DNA of 64,000 bases from Anaerolineales bacterium. GTDB lineage: Bacteria; Chloroflexota; Anaerolineae; 4572-78; J111. The stretch covers positions 372,001 to 436,000 of the forward strand of contig JACKAU010000005.1 of assembly GCA_020634855.1 (NCBI GenBank). Direction: 5' to 3'. Positions within the stretch are counted from its first letter, which is position 1. Each line of letters begins with the position of its first letter. The notes beneath the pieces were generated by a model that saw nothing but the letters and a program-made list of their open reading frames with translations, was not told where the DNA came from and ran no database searches. The position numbers and the translations under genes were made by a program. Positions 1-7,411 of this stretch are shown one piece after another.

Positions 1-409
1 TAAATTGCTGACCTACCACGACTCCTGGGCTTACTTTTCACCGCGTTACGGCATGACGGTCATCGGCGCAATTCAGCCGGCAGATTTTTCCGAACCTTCA
101 GCCCGGGAAGTAGCAGACCTCATTACCCAGTTGCGCCAGCAAGATGTGCCGGCCATTTTCGGCTCAGAAGTATTTCCTTCGCCGGTATTGGACCAAATTG
201 CCAAAGAAGCCGGTGTCCGGTATATTGACACTTTACGTGATGACGACCTACCCGGCCAACCGGGCGACTTAAACCACTCTTATTTGGGGTTGATGGTTGA
301 AGACGTAAAGATAATGGCCGAGGCTTTAGGCGGTAACCCTGACCTGATTGCCGATTTTGATACGTCCAACGTTACCGGGGTTGACCAGACGGTAGAGCAA
401 GCGCGATAG
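1..409 (+). CDS. Metal ABC transporter substrate-binding protein, C-terminal part (partial)
   Basis: This is the 3' end of a gene that begins before the window; codons run in frame from position 2 to the TAG at 407-409. The residues around TYHDSWAYF, IGAIQPADFSEPSAREV and FGSEVFPSPVLDQIA match the C-terminal lobe of cluster A-I (ZnuA/TroA-like) binding proteins, which capture Zn2+ or Mn2+ outside the membrane and deliver it to the permease. The TYHDSW histidine and the aspartate in LRDDDLPG are typical metal-ligand regions of the family. The ATPase and permease genes follow in the same direction, which supports the assignment. The metal cannot be decided from sequence. The signal peptide and N-lobe are outside the window. 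Confidence 0.85.
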   Translation, partial: KLLTYHDSWAYFSPRYGMTVIGAIQPADFSEPSAREVADLITQLRQQDVPAIFGSEVFPSPVLDQIAKEAGVRYIDTLRDDDLPGQPGDLNHSYLGLMVEDVKIMAEALGGNPDLIADFDTSNVTGVDQTVEQAR

Positions 410-450
410 TCGTTATTAAACCCCGTTCGTTTTAACAATAGAGGGAAAAA

Positions 451-1302
451 TTGCAGCCGCTAATTGAACTTCGCCAGGTTAGCTTTGGATATGGGGCTGA
501 ACCGGCTTTAGAAAATATTGATTTGCACCTTCATCCTGGCCAGTTCGCAGCTTTGGTCGGCCCCAGCGGTGCGGGTAAAACAACCCTGCTCAAGCTGGTC
601 TTAGGCGGCCTCCAGCCCAACCAAGGCGAGGTTTACATTCACGGCCAGCTACTCAACGGGCAACCTAACCCCCATGTCGGCTATGTACCGCAATTGGAAA
701 CCATTGATTGGAATTTTCCCGTTACCGTGGAGCAGGTCGTGTTGATGGGGCGTATTCGGCGGGCGGCTATTTGGCCGTGGCCCAGCATGGCTGAAAAGCG
801 TCAGATGCGGACTATTCTGGAACAGCTTGAAATTGATCACCTGGCCCAACGTCACATTCGCGATCTGTCCGGCGGTCAGCGGCAGCGCGTTTTTTTGGCT
901 CGGGCGCTGATTGCGGAACCGGACTTATTAGTTCTGGACGAACCGACCGCCGGGGTTGACATGCGTACTGCTGAAAACGTGCTTCACCTCCTGGCCGATC
1001 TGAACCGACAAGGTATGACCGTGTTGATGACCATACACGACCTTAATGCGGCTGCCGCCCACGCACCCTGGATCGTTTGCCTTAACCGGCGAATTATTGC
1101 TCAAGGCCGGCCGGAGGAGGTATTTGTAGAAGACATTCTGAATGAAACCTATCGGGGCGATATGATGGTCATTCGGCAAGATGGGATGCTGTTTGTTCAG
1201 CAGCGGCCCCACAGCCATACTTATCACGAAGTGGTGCCGGACCCTGTCCCCGGTCACCCCATTGAGAAAGTCAATGATGGATATATTTCTGCATCCGTTT
1301 GA
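451..1302 (+). CDS. Metal ABC transporter ATP-binding protein
   Basis: This 283-residue cytoplasmic ATPase powers uptake of Zn2+/Mn2+-type ions. The Walker A motif GPSGAGKTT lies near residue 38, the ABC signature LSGGQRQR near 138, and the Walker B/D-loop LLVLDEPTAGVD near 158. A switch histidine follows in TIHDLNAAA. The start is TTG at 451, preceded by GAGGG at 441-445 with good spacing; no ATG gives a complete Walker domain. The C-terminal tail is His-rich (QQRPHSHTYHEVVPDP), which is common in metal importers. The gene lies 41 bp after the binding protein and overlaps the permease start by about 29 bp, so the three are probably co-transcribed. ZnuC- and MntB/TroB-type proteins are not separable here. 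Confidence 0.93.
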   Translation: MQPLIELRQVSFGYGAEPALENIDLHLHPGQFAALVGPSGAGKTTLLKLVLGGLQPNQGEVYIHGQLLNGQPNPHVGYVPQLETIDWNFPVTVEQVVLMGRIRRAAIWPWPSMAEKRQMRTILEQLEIDHLAQRHIRDLSGGQRQRVFLARALIAEPDLLVLDEPTAGVDMRTAENVLHLLADLNRQGMTVLMTIHDLNAAAAHAPWIVCLNRRIIAQGRPEEVFVEDILNETYRGDMMVIRQDGMLFVQQRPHSHTYHEVVPDPVPGHPIEKVNDGYISASV

Positions 1303-2122
1303 GTTTGAATTTTTTCGCAACGGTACCATTGTGGCGGTGATCGTGGGCGGTATTTGCGGTCTAATTGGGGTGTATATTGTGCTGCGCGGGATGAGCTACA
1401 TTGGTCACGGATTGTCCCACGCCATATTCGGTGGCGCTGTGGTGGCCTTTGTAATGAGTTGGAATTTCTACTTGGGGGCCGGTCTGTGGGGATTTGCCGC
1501 CGCAGTGATGATTAACCAAACAGTGCGCCGTACTAAAATTAACGCGGACGCCGCTATTGGGGTTATTACCACGGCCAGCTTCGCCATCGGGGTGGCGTTG
1601 ATCAGCCGCTATCGCCGTTTTACTCAATCCTTTGATGCCGCCCTTTTTGGCAATATTCTGGGGGTTACCACCCAGGATCTATGGGTGGTGGCGGGTGTGG
1701 CCCTGTTGATTATCGTTGCCATCTTCTTCGTTTACAAGCAGTTATTGTTTGTGACCTTCGATAGTGAGGTGGCTCAGGTTTATGGCGTGAAGACGGAGTG
1801 GATTGATACTCTCTTTGCTCTCATCCTGGCGTCGGCTCTCATCGCCTCGATGCAAATTTTAGGCGTTACCCTGATAGCAGCGGCCCTGGTCATTCCGGCC
1901 ATCAGCGCCCGGCTCTTAACCGATAGTTTCAACCGCATGATTATCCTCTCAACCTTAATTGGCGCTGTAACCGGTTTCATCGGGATGTATCTTAGCTTCT
2001 ATATTGATATTGCCTCCGGCGCCAGTATTGTATTGCTGCAAGCCGGCATTTTTGGCTTGGCCCTCATTATTTCCTCACTTCGCAAGCATGCTTCCCAGCG
2101 ACTCATGCACACCCATCTTTAA
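1274..2122 (+). CDS. Metal ABC transporter permease
   Basis: This is an integral membrane permease of the ABC-3 (ZnuB/TroC) family, about 282 residues with eight or so hydrophobic segments. It forms the channel for the preceding ATPase and binding protein. Family-typical stretches are LRGMSYIGHGLSHAIFGG near residue 35, ADAAIGVITTASFAIG near 95, and ILGVTLIAAALVIPAISAR near 200. The start is one of two adjacent ATGs (1274 or 1277) inside the end of the ATPase gene. An upstream in-frame ATG at 1181 is rejected because it would overlap the ATPase domain by 122 bp and gives an unrelated N-terminus. The overlap suggests translational coupling. Confidence 0.9.
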   Translation: MMDIFLHPFEFEFFRNGTIVAVIVGGICGLIGVYIVLRGMSYIGHGLSHAIFGGAVVAFVMSWNFYLGAGLWGFAAAVMINQTVRRTKINADAAIGVITTASFAIGVALISRYRRFTQSFDAALFGNILGVTTQDLWVVAGVALLIIVAIFFVYKQLLFVTFDSEVAQVYGVKTEWIDTLFALILASALIASMQILGVTLIAAALVIPAISARLLTDSFNRMIILSTLIGAVTGFIGMYLSFYIDIASGASIVLLQAGIFGLALIISSLRKHASQRLMHTHL

Positions 2123-2412
2123 TCTGACATGTTCCTTCTTAAGAGTCTTTAATTGCCATTTTACACGCTTTAGTTATAATAAAATGGCTGTTATGTTGAA
2201 ATAATACCGTAGAGAATAGCTTTATTCTTTAGACCGTTTGACCGGCAGTTTGTTAAAAATCGTTACGCTAAAATTCTACTTTTCCCAACTAATCAAAATT
2301 TACATTTATAATCGTTACCAATATTGGCATGTCCAAATTGTGCTAACGTGTATTTAAGAAAGGCGCGCTGATAGGTTACTTTAGCTATCTACTATTATAA
2401 GGAGACATGAGG
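2123..2412. other. Intergenic region before the short peptide gene
   Basis: About 290 bp of AT-rich DNA between the metal permease and the small leader-like gene. It probably carries the promoter of the downstream unit. A TATTATAA stretch sits just before the AAGGAGA at 2399-2405, but no convincing -35/-10 pair could be fixed by eye. No hairpin with a T-tract was seen after the permease gene. Confidence 0.4.
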
Positions 2413-2484
2413 ATGAAGAAGTATAACAAGCCTGCAATGAAAAAGCATGCCGAATTGAAATCAGTTACCTTCAGTGCTCACTAA
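2413..2484 (+). CDS. Very short peptide with a RiPP-leader-like sequence (candidate precursor)
   Basis: A 23-codon gene starts at ATG 2413, eight bases after a strong AAGGAGA ribosome site at 2399-2405. An alternative ATG at 2407 is too close to that site. The peptide MKKYNKPAMKKHAELKSVTF ends with three more residues, SAH. It fits the leader layout of peptides recognised by PqqD-like RRE domains: Tyr-x-x-Pro, a hydrophobic residue two later, Leu, and a Thr twelve residues after the Pro, which in lasso leaders is the penultimate leader residue. The core after VT would be only a few residues, far too short for a lasso ring, so it may be truncated or belong to a short-core HprK/PqqD-associated peptide class. 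The next gene is a nucleotidyltransferase of the kind found in such clusters. The leader match is seen; the function is inferred. Confidence 0.5.
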   Translation: MKKYNKPAMKKHAELKSVTFSAH

Positions 2485-2649
2485 GTAGAAACATTTTTCA
2501 AGTAGTTTTGAATTTTCAAAGCGGATCTGTGGGCAAAACAGTGAAACCGCTATGAAAATTACGCTCGTTCAGTAAACGTTAAGAAACGGTTCAAAACAGC
2601 GCGCCTTTATTAAGTACTTGTTTGACTACATTGGATGATTGTAATATTA

Positions 2650-2667
2650 TTTGCGAATATTCGCAAA
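2650..2667. repeat. 18 bp perfect palindrome upstream of the nucleotidyltransferase
   Basis: The sequence TTTGCGAATATTCGCAAA is a perfect palindrome ending 17 bp before the ATG at 2685. It could be an operator or, less likely because of the short AT-rich loop, an RNA hairpin. It would lie inside the coding sequence if translation began at the alternative TTG at 2622. Confidence 0.45.
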
Positions 2668-2684
2668 AACACCCTTGTAAATTT

Positions 2685-3842
2685 ATGACTCCAATCGAGC
2701 ATATTGTCAAGTGTATTTCTCTTGCACCTCAGTTGGATAAAACGAATTTGCCAAGTGATGAGGAATGGGAGAAAATTGCGGTCGTTGCAATTGCGGTAGG
2801 ATTAGCCCCTCTTCTATACTGGCAACTTACCCAAATCGACCTCGACTTGCCGCCTATGGCTAGGGCCAAACTAGCCGTTCTTCGCAAAGCACATGCTAAA
2901 CGAAATCAGGAAATTGCCGACCAATTGGCCGAAATATTGGCGGCTTGTGCCCAAAAAAATATCGCGGTACTGGTCCTAAAAGGGGCGCTGCTGGCTCCCA
3001 CAGTCTATGCCGAGCCGGCCTTACGCCCGATGAATGACATCGATCTTTTATTTCAGGCCGACGATATTGATCAGGCTGAGGTGGTTTTGGAAGAATTGGG
3101 CTATTCCGGTAAACATAAAGATGCTGATCAGGGACCGGGTGTGGTTAAACATCTCAGCACCTATCGGCGTGACGGTAATGAAGGAGCCACCCCCAATCCT
3201 TATCTGAGCGCCGATGCCGATCGCATGGTAGAACCGCACATTTCCCTGGAGGAATCGTGGTTTGGCCTCAAAGTTGATATTACCCCCGGCGTTTGGGATC
3301 GGGCCGTGCCGATAACTTTAAACAACCAACCGGCGCTCCGGCTGTCATTGGTCGATCTGCTTCTTCACCTGGCGGTACATGCTTCGTTTCACGTGATTAT
3401 GGGAAGCTCCGTATTTCTGCAACTGTACGATATTGGTCAAGTTCTCAACGTCTGGGGTGACGAGATTAAGTGGCCTGAGTTATTGCATCGAACCCGCCAG
3501 GTCAAGGCTCAACCATTTGTGTATGCCGGTTTTTATTGGGCCAAATTACTTTACAGTGCGCCTATTCCGGAGACAACATTGGCCGCCCTCGAGCAGGACT
3601 GTTCGCCGGCTTTGGTGGCGTATGTTCGCTCTCTGGATGCCTCAGGGTTGCTCAAACGTACCCAGCATCCGCCGCTAGTTACCTTTCAACAGCGTCTCCA
3701 GCGCGGTATTTTAGATCGAAAAGAAGCGGCTCGTTGGGCCGACTCTTTCAATGCCAAATGGCAGGTCTGGCAAACCGCTTTGACTTTTCACAAAACTGAT
3801 ACAATGAACTTATTGAAGCAGCGATTGAAATCTGAAGTTTAG
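2685..3842 (+). CDS. Nucleotidyltransferase family protein (NTP_transf_5 type)
   Basis: A protein of about 385 residues with the signature of the uncharacterised nucleotidyltransferase family PF14907: VLVLKGALLA, then RPMNDIDLLF with the paired catalytic aspartates near residues 121-123, then a helical region with DLLLHLAVHASFH. In lasso-peptide and HprK/PqqD-associated clusters, members sit beside the kinase and are linked to adding groups to a phosphorylated peptide (PsmN of the pseudomycoidin cluster is the precedent). ATG 2685 is preferred; an in-frame TTG at 2622 would add 21 residues. The gene follows the leader-like peptide and is 4 bp upstream of a glycosyltransferase. Substrate unknown. 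Confidence 0.8.
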   Translation: MTPIEHIVKCISLAPQLDKTNLPSDEEWEKIAVVAIAVGLAPLLYWQLTQIDLDLPPMARAKLAVLRKAHAKRNQEIADQLAEILAACAQKNIAVLVLKGALLAPTVYAEPALRPMNDIDLLFQADDIDQAEVVLEELGYSGKHKDADQGPGVVKHLSTYRRDGNEGATPNPYLSADADRMVEPHISLEESWFGLKVDITPGVWDRAVPITLNNQPALRLSLVDLLLHLAVHASFHVIMGSSVFLQLYDIGQVLNVWGDEIKWPELLHRTRQVKAQPFVYAGFYWAKLLYSAPIPETTLAALEQDCSPALVAYVRSLDASGLLKRTQHPPLVTFQQRLQRGILDRKEAARWADSFNAKWQVWQTALTFHKTDTMNLLKQRLKSEV

Positions 3843-3846
3843 AAAC

Positions 3847-4932
3847 ATGAGAAACGGAAAGAAACAAGCTCCTTTTTTTTCAATTATCATTCCCGTCTAC
3901 AACGGCGGTTATTTCTTTGAGCGCTGTTTGAGCGCTATCCAACGATCAACGTTTACCGATTGGGAGTTGATTGTAGTGGACGATGGTTCAACCGACGGCT
4001 CAGATACGCTGACCCGGCAGTATAAGGCGCGCTTGTTTGCCACCGGGAAGCGGCTGGGACCGGCTGCCGCCCGCAACATCGGCGCCAAAATTGCTAAAGG
4101 ACGCTATCTGTTTTTTATCGATGCTGATTGCGAAGTCCATGTGGACACCTTAGCTATTGCGGCCAACTTTCTAAAGCAACATCCCGTGCTGGATGCTATC
4201 TTTGGTTCTTACGACGATAAACCGGATGCGCGTGGCTTTGTCGCTCAATACAAAAACCTGTTCCACCATTACGTCCACCAAAATGGCAAAGAAGACGCGT
4301 CCACTTTTTGGACTGGCTGCGGCGTGATCAAGCGCAAACGGTTTTTGAAACTGGGCGGGTTTGATGTTCAACGCTACCCTCGGCCATCGATCGAAGATAT
4401 TGATTTGGGCTATCGACTTAAACAGGCCGGCGGCAAAATTCGTCTGGTTAAAAATGTTCAAGTCAAACACCTTAAAGCCTGGACATTTAACGACCTGATT
4501 AAATCGGATATTTTTGATCGAGGTATTCCCTGGACGCGGTTAATCCTGCGAGACAAAGCCTTTGTGGGCGACCTTAATCTCCAAACCCATAATCGTATTA
4601 GCGTTATTGCGGTTTACGCCCTGATTTTGGCCTTGTTAAGCAGCTTTTTCTCCCCTAGGGCCTTAGATCTAGCCCTGATTTTGGCCTTTTTCCTCTTTTT
4701 CCTTAACCTCAACCTGTATCGGTTCTTTTACCACCAACGCGGCTTGTTGTTTATGATGGGAGTCATTCCCCTGCATTGGCTTTACTATTTTTATAACGGT
4801 ATTTCATTTGGCTGCGGGTTACTGCTGCACTGGCTGGCTGTTTTTTTCGCTGAGCCGCTTCGATCACCTCCACCTTTAGTTGACCCGCGCGAGAACGAGA
4901 GGGAATTAACTTATAACCGGTATGGAACTTGA
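3847..4932 (+). CDS. Family 2 glycosyltransferase with C-terminal membrane segments
   Basis: A 361-residue inverting GT-A enzyme that uses a nucleotide-sugar donor at the cytoplasmic membrane face. The N-terminus carries IIPVYNGG near residues 14-20, the first donor-binding aspartates in VVDDGSTDGS at about 45-46, and the metal-binding FIDADCE near 91-97. An ED pair, SIEDIDLGYRLKQAGGKI, lies near 180 as expected for the catalytic base. Two or three hydrophobic helices follow from about residue 250. The gene starts 4 bp after the nucleotidyltransferase and overlaps the next gene by 11 bp, so these three are one transcription unit. The acceptor is unknown. Confidence 0.9.
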   Translation: MRNGKKQAPFFSIIIPVYNGGYFFERCLSAIQRSTFTDWELIVVDDGSTDGSDTLTRQYKARLFATGKRLGPAAARNIGAKIAKGRYLFFIDADCEVHVDTLAIAANFLKQHPVLDAIFGSYDDKPDARGFVAQYKNLFHHYVHQNGKEDASTFWTGCGVIKRKRFLKLGGFDVQRYPRPSIEDIDLGYRLKQAGGKIRLVKNVQVKHLKAWTFNDLIKSDIFDRGIPWTRLILRDKAFVGDLNLQTHNRISVIAVYALILALLSSFFSPRALDLALILAFFLFFLNLNLYRFFYHQRGLLFMMGVIPLHWLYYFYNGISFGCGLLLHWLAVFFAEPLRSPPPLVDPRENERELTYNRYGT

Positions 4933-7315
4933 AGCGACCAAGTCAGCCCCAGCCATTCGCGGGATATCCGTTGTTAGTGGATCGAGCCGCCTGCAAACGA
5001 AGTCCCAAGATTTTGTTTGGCTGGTGTTGGTTGGGGTGTGTGTTTCGGCCGTCTACTTAGTGCTTCTGCCCTACGTGGCCCGAACCTGGCGCACCACCGG
5101 CGATGAGCCTCACTATCTGCTGACCGCCCATTCCTTAGTTCACGATGGGGATTTTGATCTTAAGAATAATTACGATCAGTTAGACTACCTCGCCTTTTAC
5201 TTTAGCAAAGATATTACGCGTCAGATTCGATACGACTCGACCGGCGGCGAAATCCTCGATCATTATCTCGGCTTGCCAGTGCTGATTGCCCCGGCCTATG
5301 CGCTGGGCGGGCGCTTTGGGGTGTTGGCTTTTCAGGCTATGTTAGCCGGTTTACTGGCGGCGATCACCTTTAAGCTGGCCTGGTCAGTTAGTGAAGATAT
5401 GGGGGCGGCCCTTTTGGGTACGCTTTTTGTTTTTTTTAGCCCACCGTTACTACTCTATCCTTATCTGGTTTATCCGGAACTCATCGCCGCGCTGCTGGTC
5501 ACGATCAGCCTCTTTTTTATTGTAGCCACTCGCCCGACCGGTTTGGGGGTGGTGGCCTTGGTGGTATCGCTCATCGTGCTGCCTTGGCTCAACCGGCGTT
5601 TTGTTCCCCTGACGCTGATGCTGGCCATGCTGGCATGCTGGCCGTACTGGTCAGGGCGGCTAATCCCGATCAGTCGGATTATCCTGTTCAAAAATCTAAA
5701 AGTGGGACTAATCGCTGTTGGCTTAACCGTCCTGTCGATTGGCTCACTGTGGTGGGTGAACAGCCACTTCAGCGCACCGGCTCGTGTTGATATTTCTGTG
5801 CCGGCCACCGGGGCGCTGCTCTGGACGCGATTGGCCCGAGGCGTCGGCTGGCTGGTCGATCAGCAGCGCGGCCTGTTTATCTGGGCCCCTGTTTATATTA
5901 TGGCTGTCTGGAGTCTGCCCGTGTTGGGGCGCGATTTCTGGCGCAGCCGTAATTGGCTGCTGCTGGTTCCCTTCATCTTATCTTTGGGGTTAACAACCGC
6001 CGCCGGTGGCTTCTGGATCGCCTGGGAACTTGGCCCGCGCTATCTGGTCGTAGCCCTGCCCGCGCTGGCTCCGCTATTGGCCCTGGCCTGGCGAGCCTAC
6101 CGGCGCTCGAAGTTGTTTGTGGGTCTAACGATTTTGCTGTACGCTATTAGCGTGATCAATGGCGTCGTCATTCTGCGCCAGCCTGAACTGCCCTACAAGT
6201 CATCCCTGCCGATCGTTTACAGTAACCTATTCCACCTGCCGCTGACCGATTGGCTGCCTAACTTGGGCGATTATGAAACCATCGCCCCGAACTTAGCGAA
6301 CGATGCCGCCGATCAGGTCATACAGCAAAACGGTGAATCACTGTGGTCTGCCTCCGGCGGCCAATCAACCCCGCTGATCACCGCGACGCCGCTCAATGCC
6401 TTATCATTTGGGCATTACCGGCTCCGCTGGCCCATTCAAGCCGCGCCAGGGCTGCCGCCGGAAACCGAACTCCTGCGTCTGTCGATCAAGCATTTGGGCG
6501 GTGGCCAGGTTTTTTACAAAACCATCACCGCTGCGGATCTGCCGGCTGATGGCAGCTTCGGCCTCGTCGAAGAATCGTTTGTCAACCCCGACCCCGATCG
6601 CTGGCGGACAGCGATGGTTTTGCAGGCTACCGCTACCGGTCAGAGCGATCTTCGGGCCAAAGCGGTACGCATTACACCTGACCCGCTCTATGCCTGGGTT
6701 TTGCCATATTTTTACCTCGCGTTTATAGTAGCAAGCGCCGTCTGGCTGTGGTATCGATCCGGGCGAGGGCGATCAACCTTACCCTCCGAACCGGCGTGGC
6801 CGACGGCCGTGCCGGCGCCCTATTTCTGGAGTGCGGCGCTGGTGATACCGGTAGCGGCGATTGGGTATCTGGGTTGGCAGCATTACCTTGGCAGCTATAC
6901 TTATGATGTAACTGCGTTTCAACATTTTGTCGGTCAGCCCATTGTTGATGAAGCCGCCCTGGATCACCGGGCCTGGTTGGTCGATCCGGCCGTCGATCCG
7001 CCTCAGAAAGCCATTTATGGCCCTTTCGACATCTACGATGCCGGCCGCTATCAAGTCACCTTCCGTCTAAAACTGCCGCAGCCGGTCGATACGATTGACC
7101 CTGTGGCTCGCCTTCAGGTTGCCGCCACGGCCAACTTGGACGAGTTACTGACCCAATTACTAACGGCCCAGGCATTTTCCCAACCCAATCACTATCAGAA
7201 TTTCACCCTAACCATCGACAACCCACGCCGCCAGGCGCTTAGCTTTGAGGTCTACTACCTGGGTTTAGCGCCGTTAGCCGTTGACCAGGTAACCGTTACC
7301 AAAATTAATTCGTAA
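4922..7315 (+). CDS. Large GT-C-like membrane glycosyltransferase
   Basis: A 797-residue polytopic membrane protein. Near the N-terminus, after one membrane helix, is TGDEPHYLLTAHSL with acidic residues D61 and E62, the position of the catalytic acidic pair in GT39/GT-C enzymes that use lipid-linked sugars. About ten hydrophobic segments follow to residue 430. Then comes a soluble stretch, another pair of helices near 595 and 640, and a C-terminal beta-rich extracellular part. It probably moves a sugar from a polyprenyl-phosphate donor to a glycan or protein outside the membrane. The ATG overlaps the end of the GT2 gene by 11 bp. The soluble C-terminus is not recognised. A non-catalytic membrane protein cannot be excluded. 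Confidence 0.75.
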   Translation: MELEATKSAPAIRGISVVSGSSRLQTKSQDFVWLVLVGVCVSAVYLVLLPYVARTWRTTGDEPHYLLTAHSLVHDGDFDLKNNYDQLDYLAFYFSKDITRQIRYDSTGGEILDHYLGLPVLIAPAYALGGRFGVLAFQAMLAGLLAAITFKLAWSVSEDMGAALLGTLFVFFSPPLLLYPYLVYPELIAALLVTISLFFIVATRPTGLGVVALVVSLIVLPWLNRRFVPLTLMLAMLACWPYWSGRLIPISRIILFKNLKVGLIAVGLTVLSIGSLWWVNSHFSAPARVDISVPATGALLWTRLARGVGWLVDQQRGLFIWAPVYIMAVWSLPVLGRDFWRSRNWLLLVPFILSLGLTTAAGGFWIAWELGPRYLVVALPALAPLLALAWRAYRRSKLFVGLTILLYAISVINGVVILRQPELPYKSSLPIVYSNLFHLPLTDWLPNLGDYETIAPNLANDAADQVIQQNGESLWSASGGQSTPLITATPLNALSFGHYRLRWPIQAAPGLPPETELLRLSIKHLGGGQVFYKTITAADLPADGSFGLVEESFVNPDPDRWRTAMVLQATATGQSDLRAKAVRITPDPLYAWVLPYFYLAFIVASAVWLWYRSGRGRSTLPSEPAWPTAVPAPYFWSAALVIPVAAIGYLGWQHYLGSYTYDVTAFQHFVGQPIVDEAALDHRAWLVDPAVDPPQKAIYGPFDIYDAGRYQVTFRLKLPQPVDTIDPVARLQVAATANLDELLTQLLTAQAFSQPNHYQNFTLTIDNPRRQALSFEVYYLGLAPLAVDQVTVTKINS

Positions 7316-7411
7316 CATTGAGGGAACTACTCAGGTGACTGGCCCTTTTGCTAAACGACGATTAACTGCCAGTCGCCTTGTCTGCTGAATAAATACTATC
7401 GAGGTACAATT

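Noticed and set aside
2485..2560. Frameshifted continuation of the short peptide as a hidden lasso core
   Set aside because: The +1 frame reads on to a TGA near 2554 but has no Gly/Ala/Ser/Cys-to-Asp/Glu ring pattern at positions 7-9; the +2 frame stops at once.
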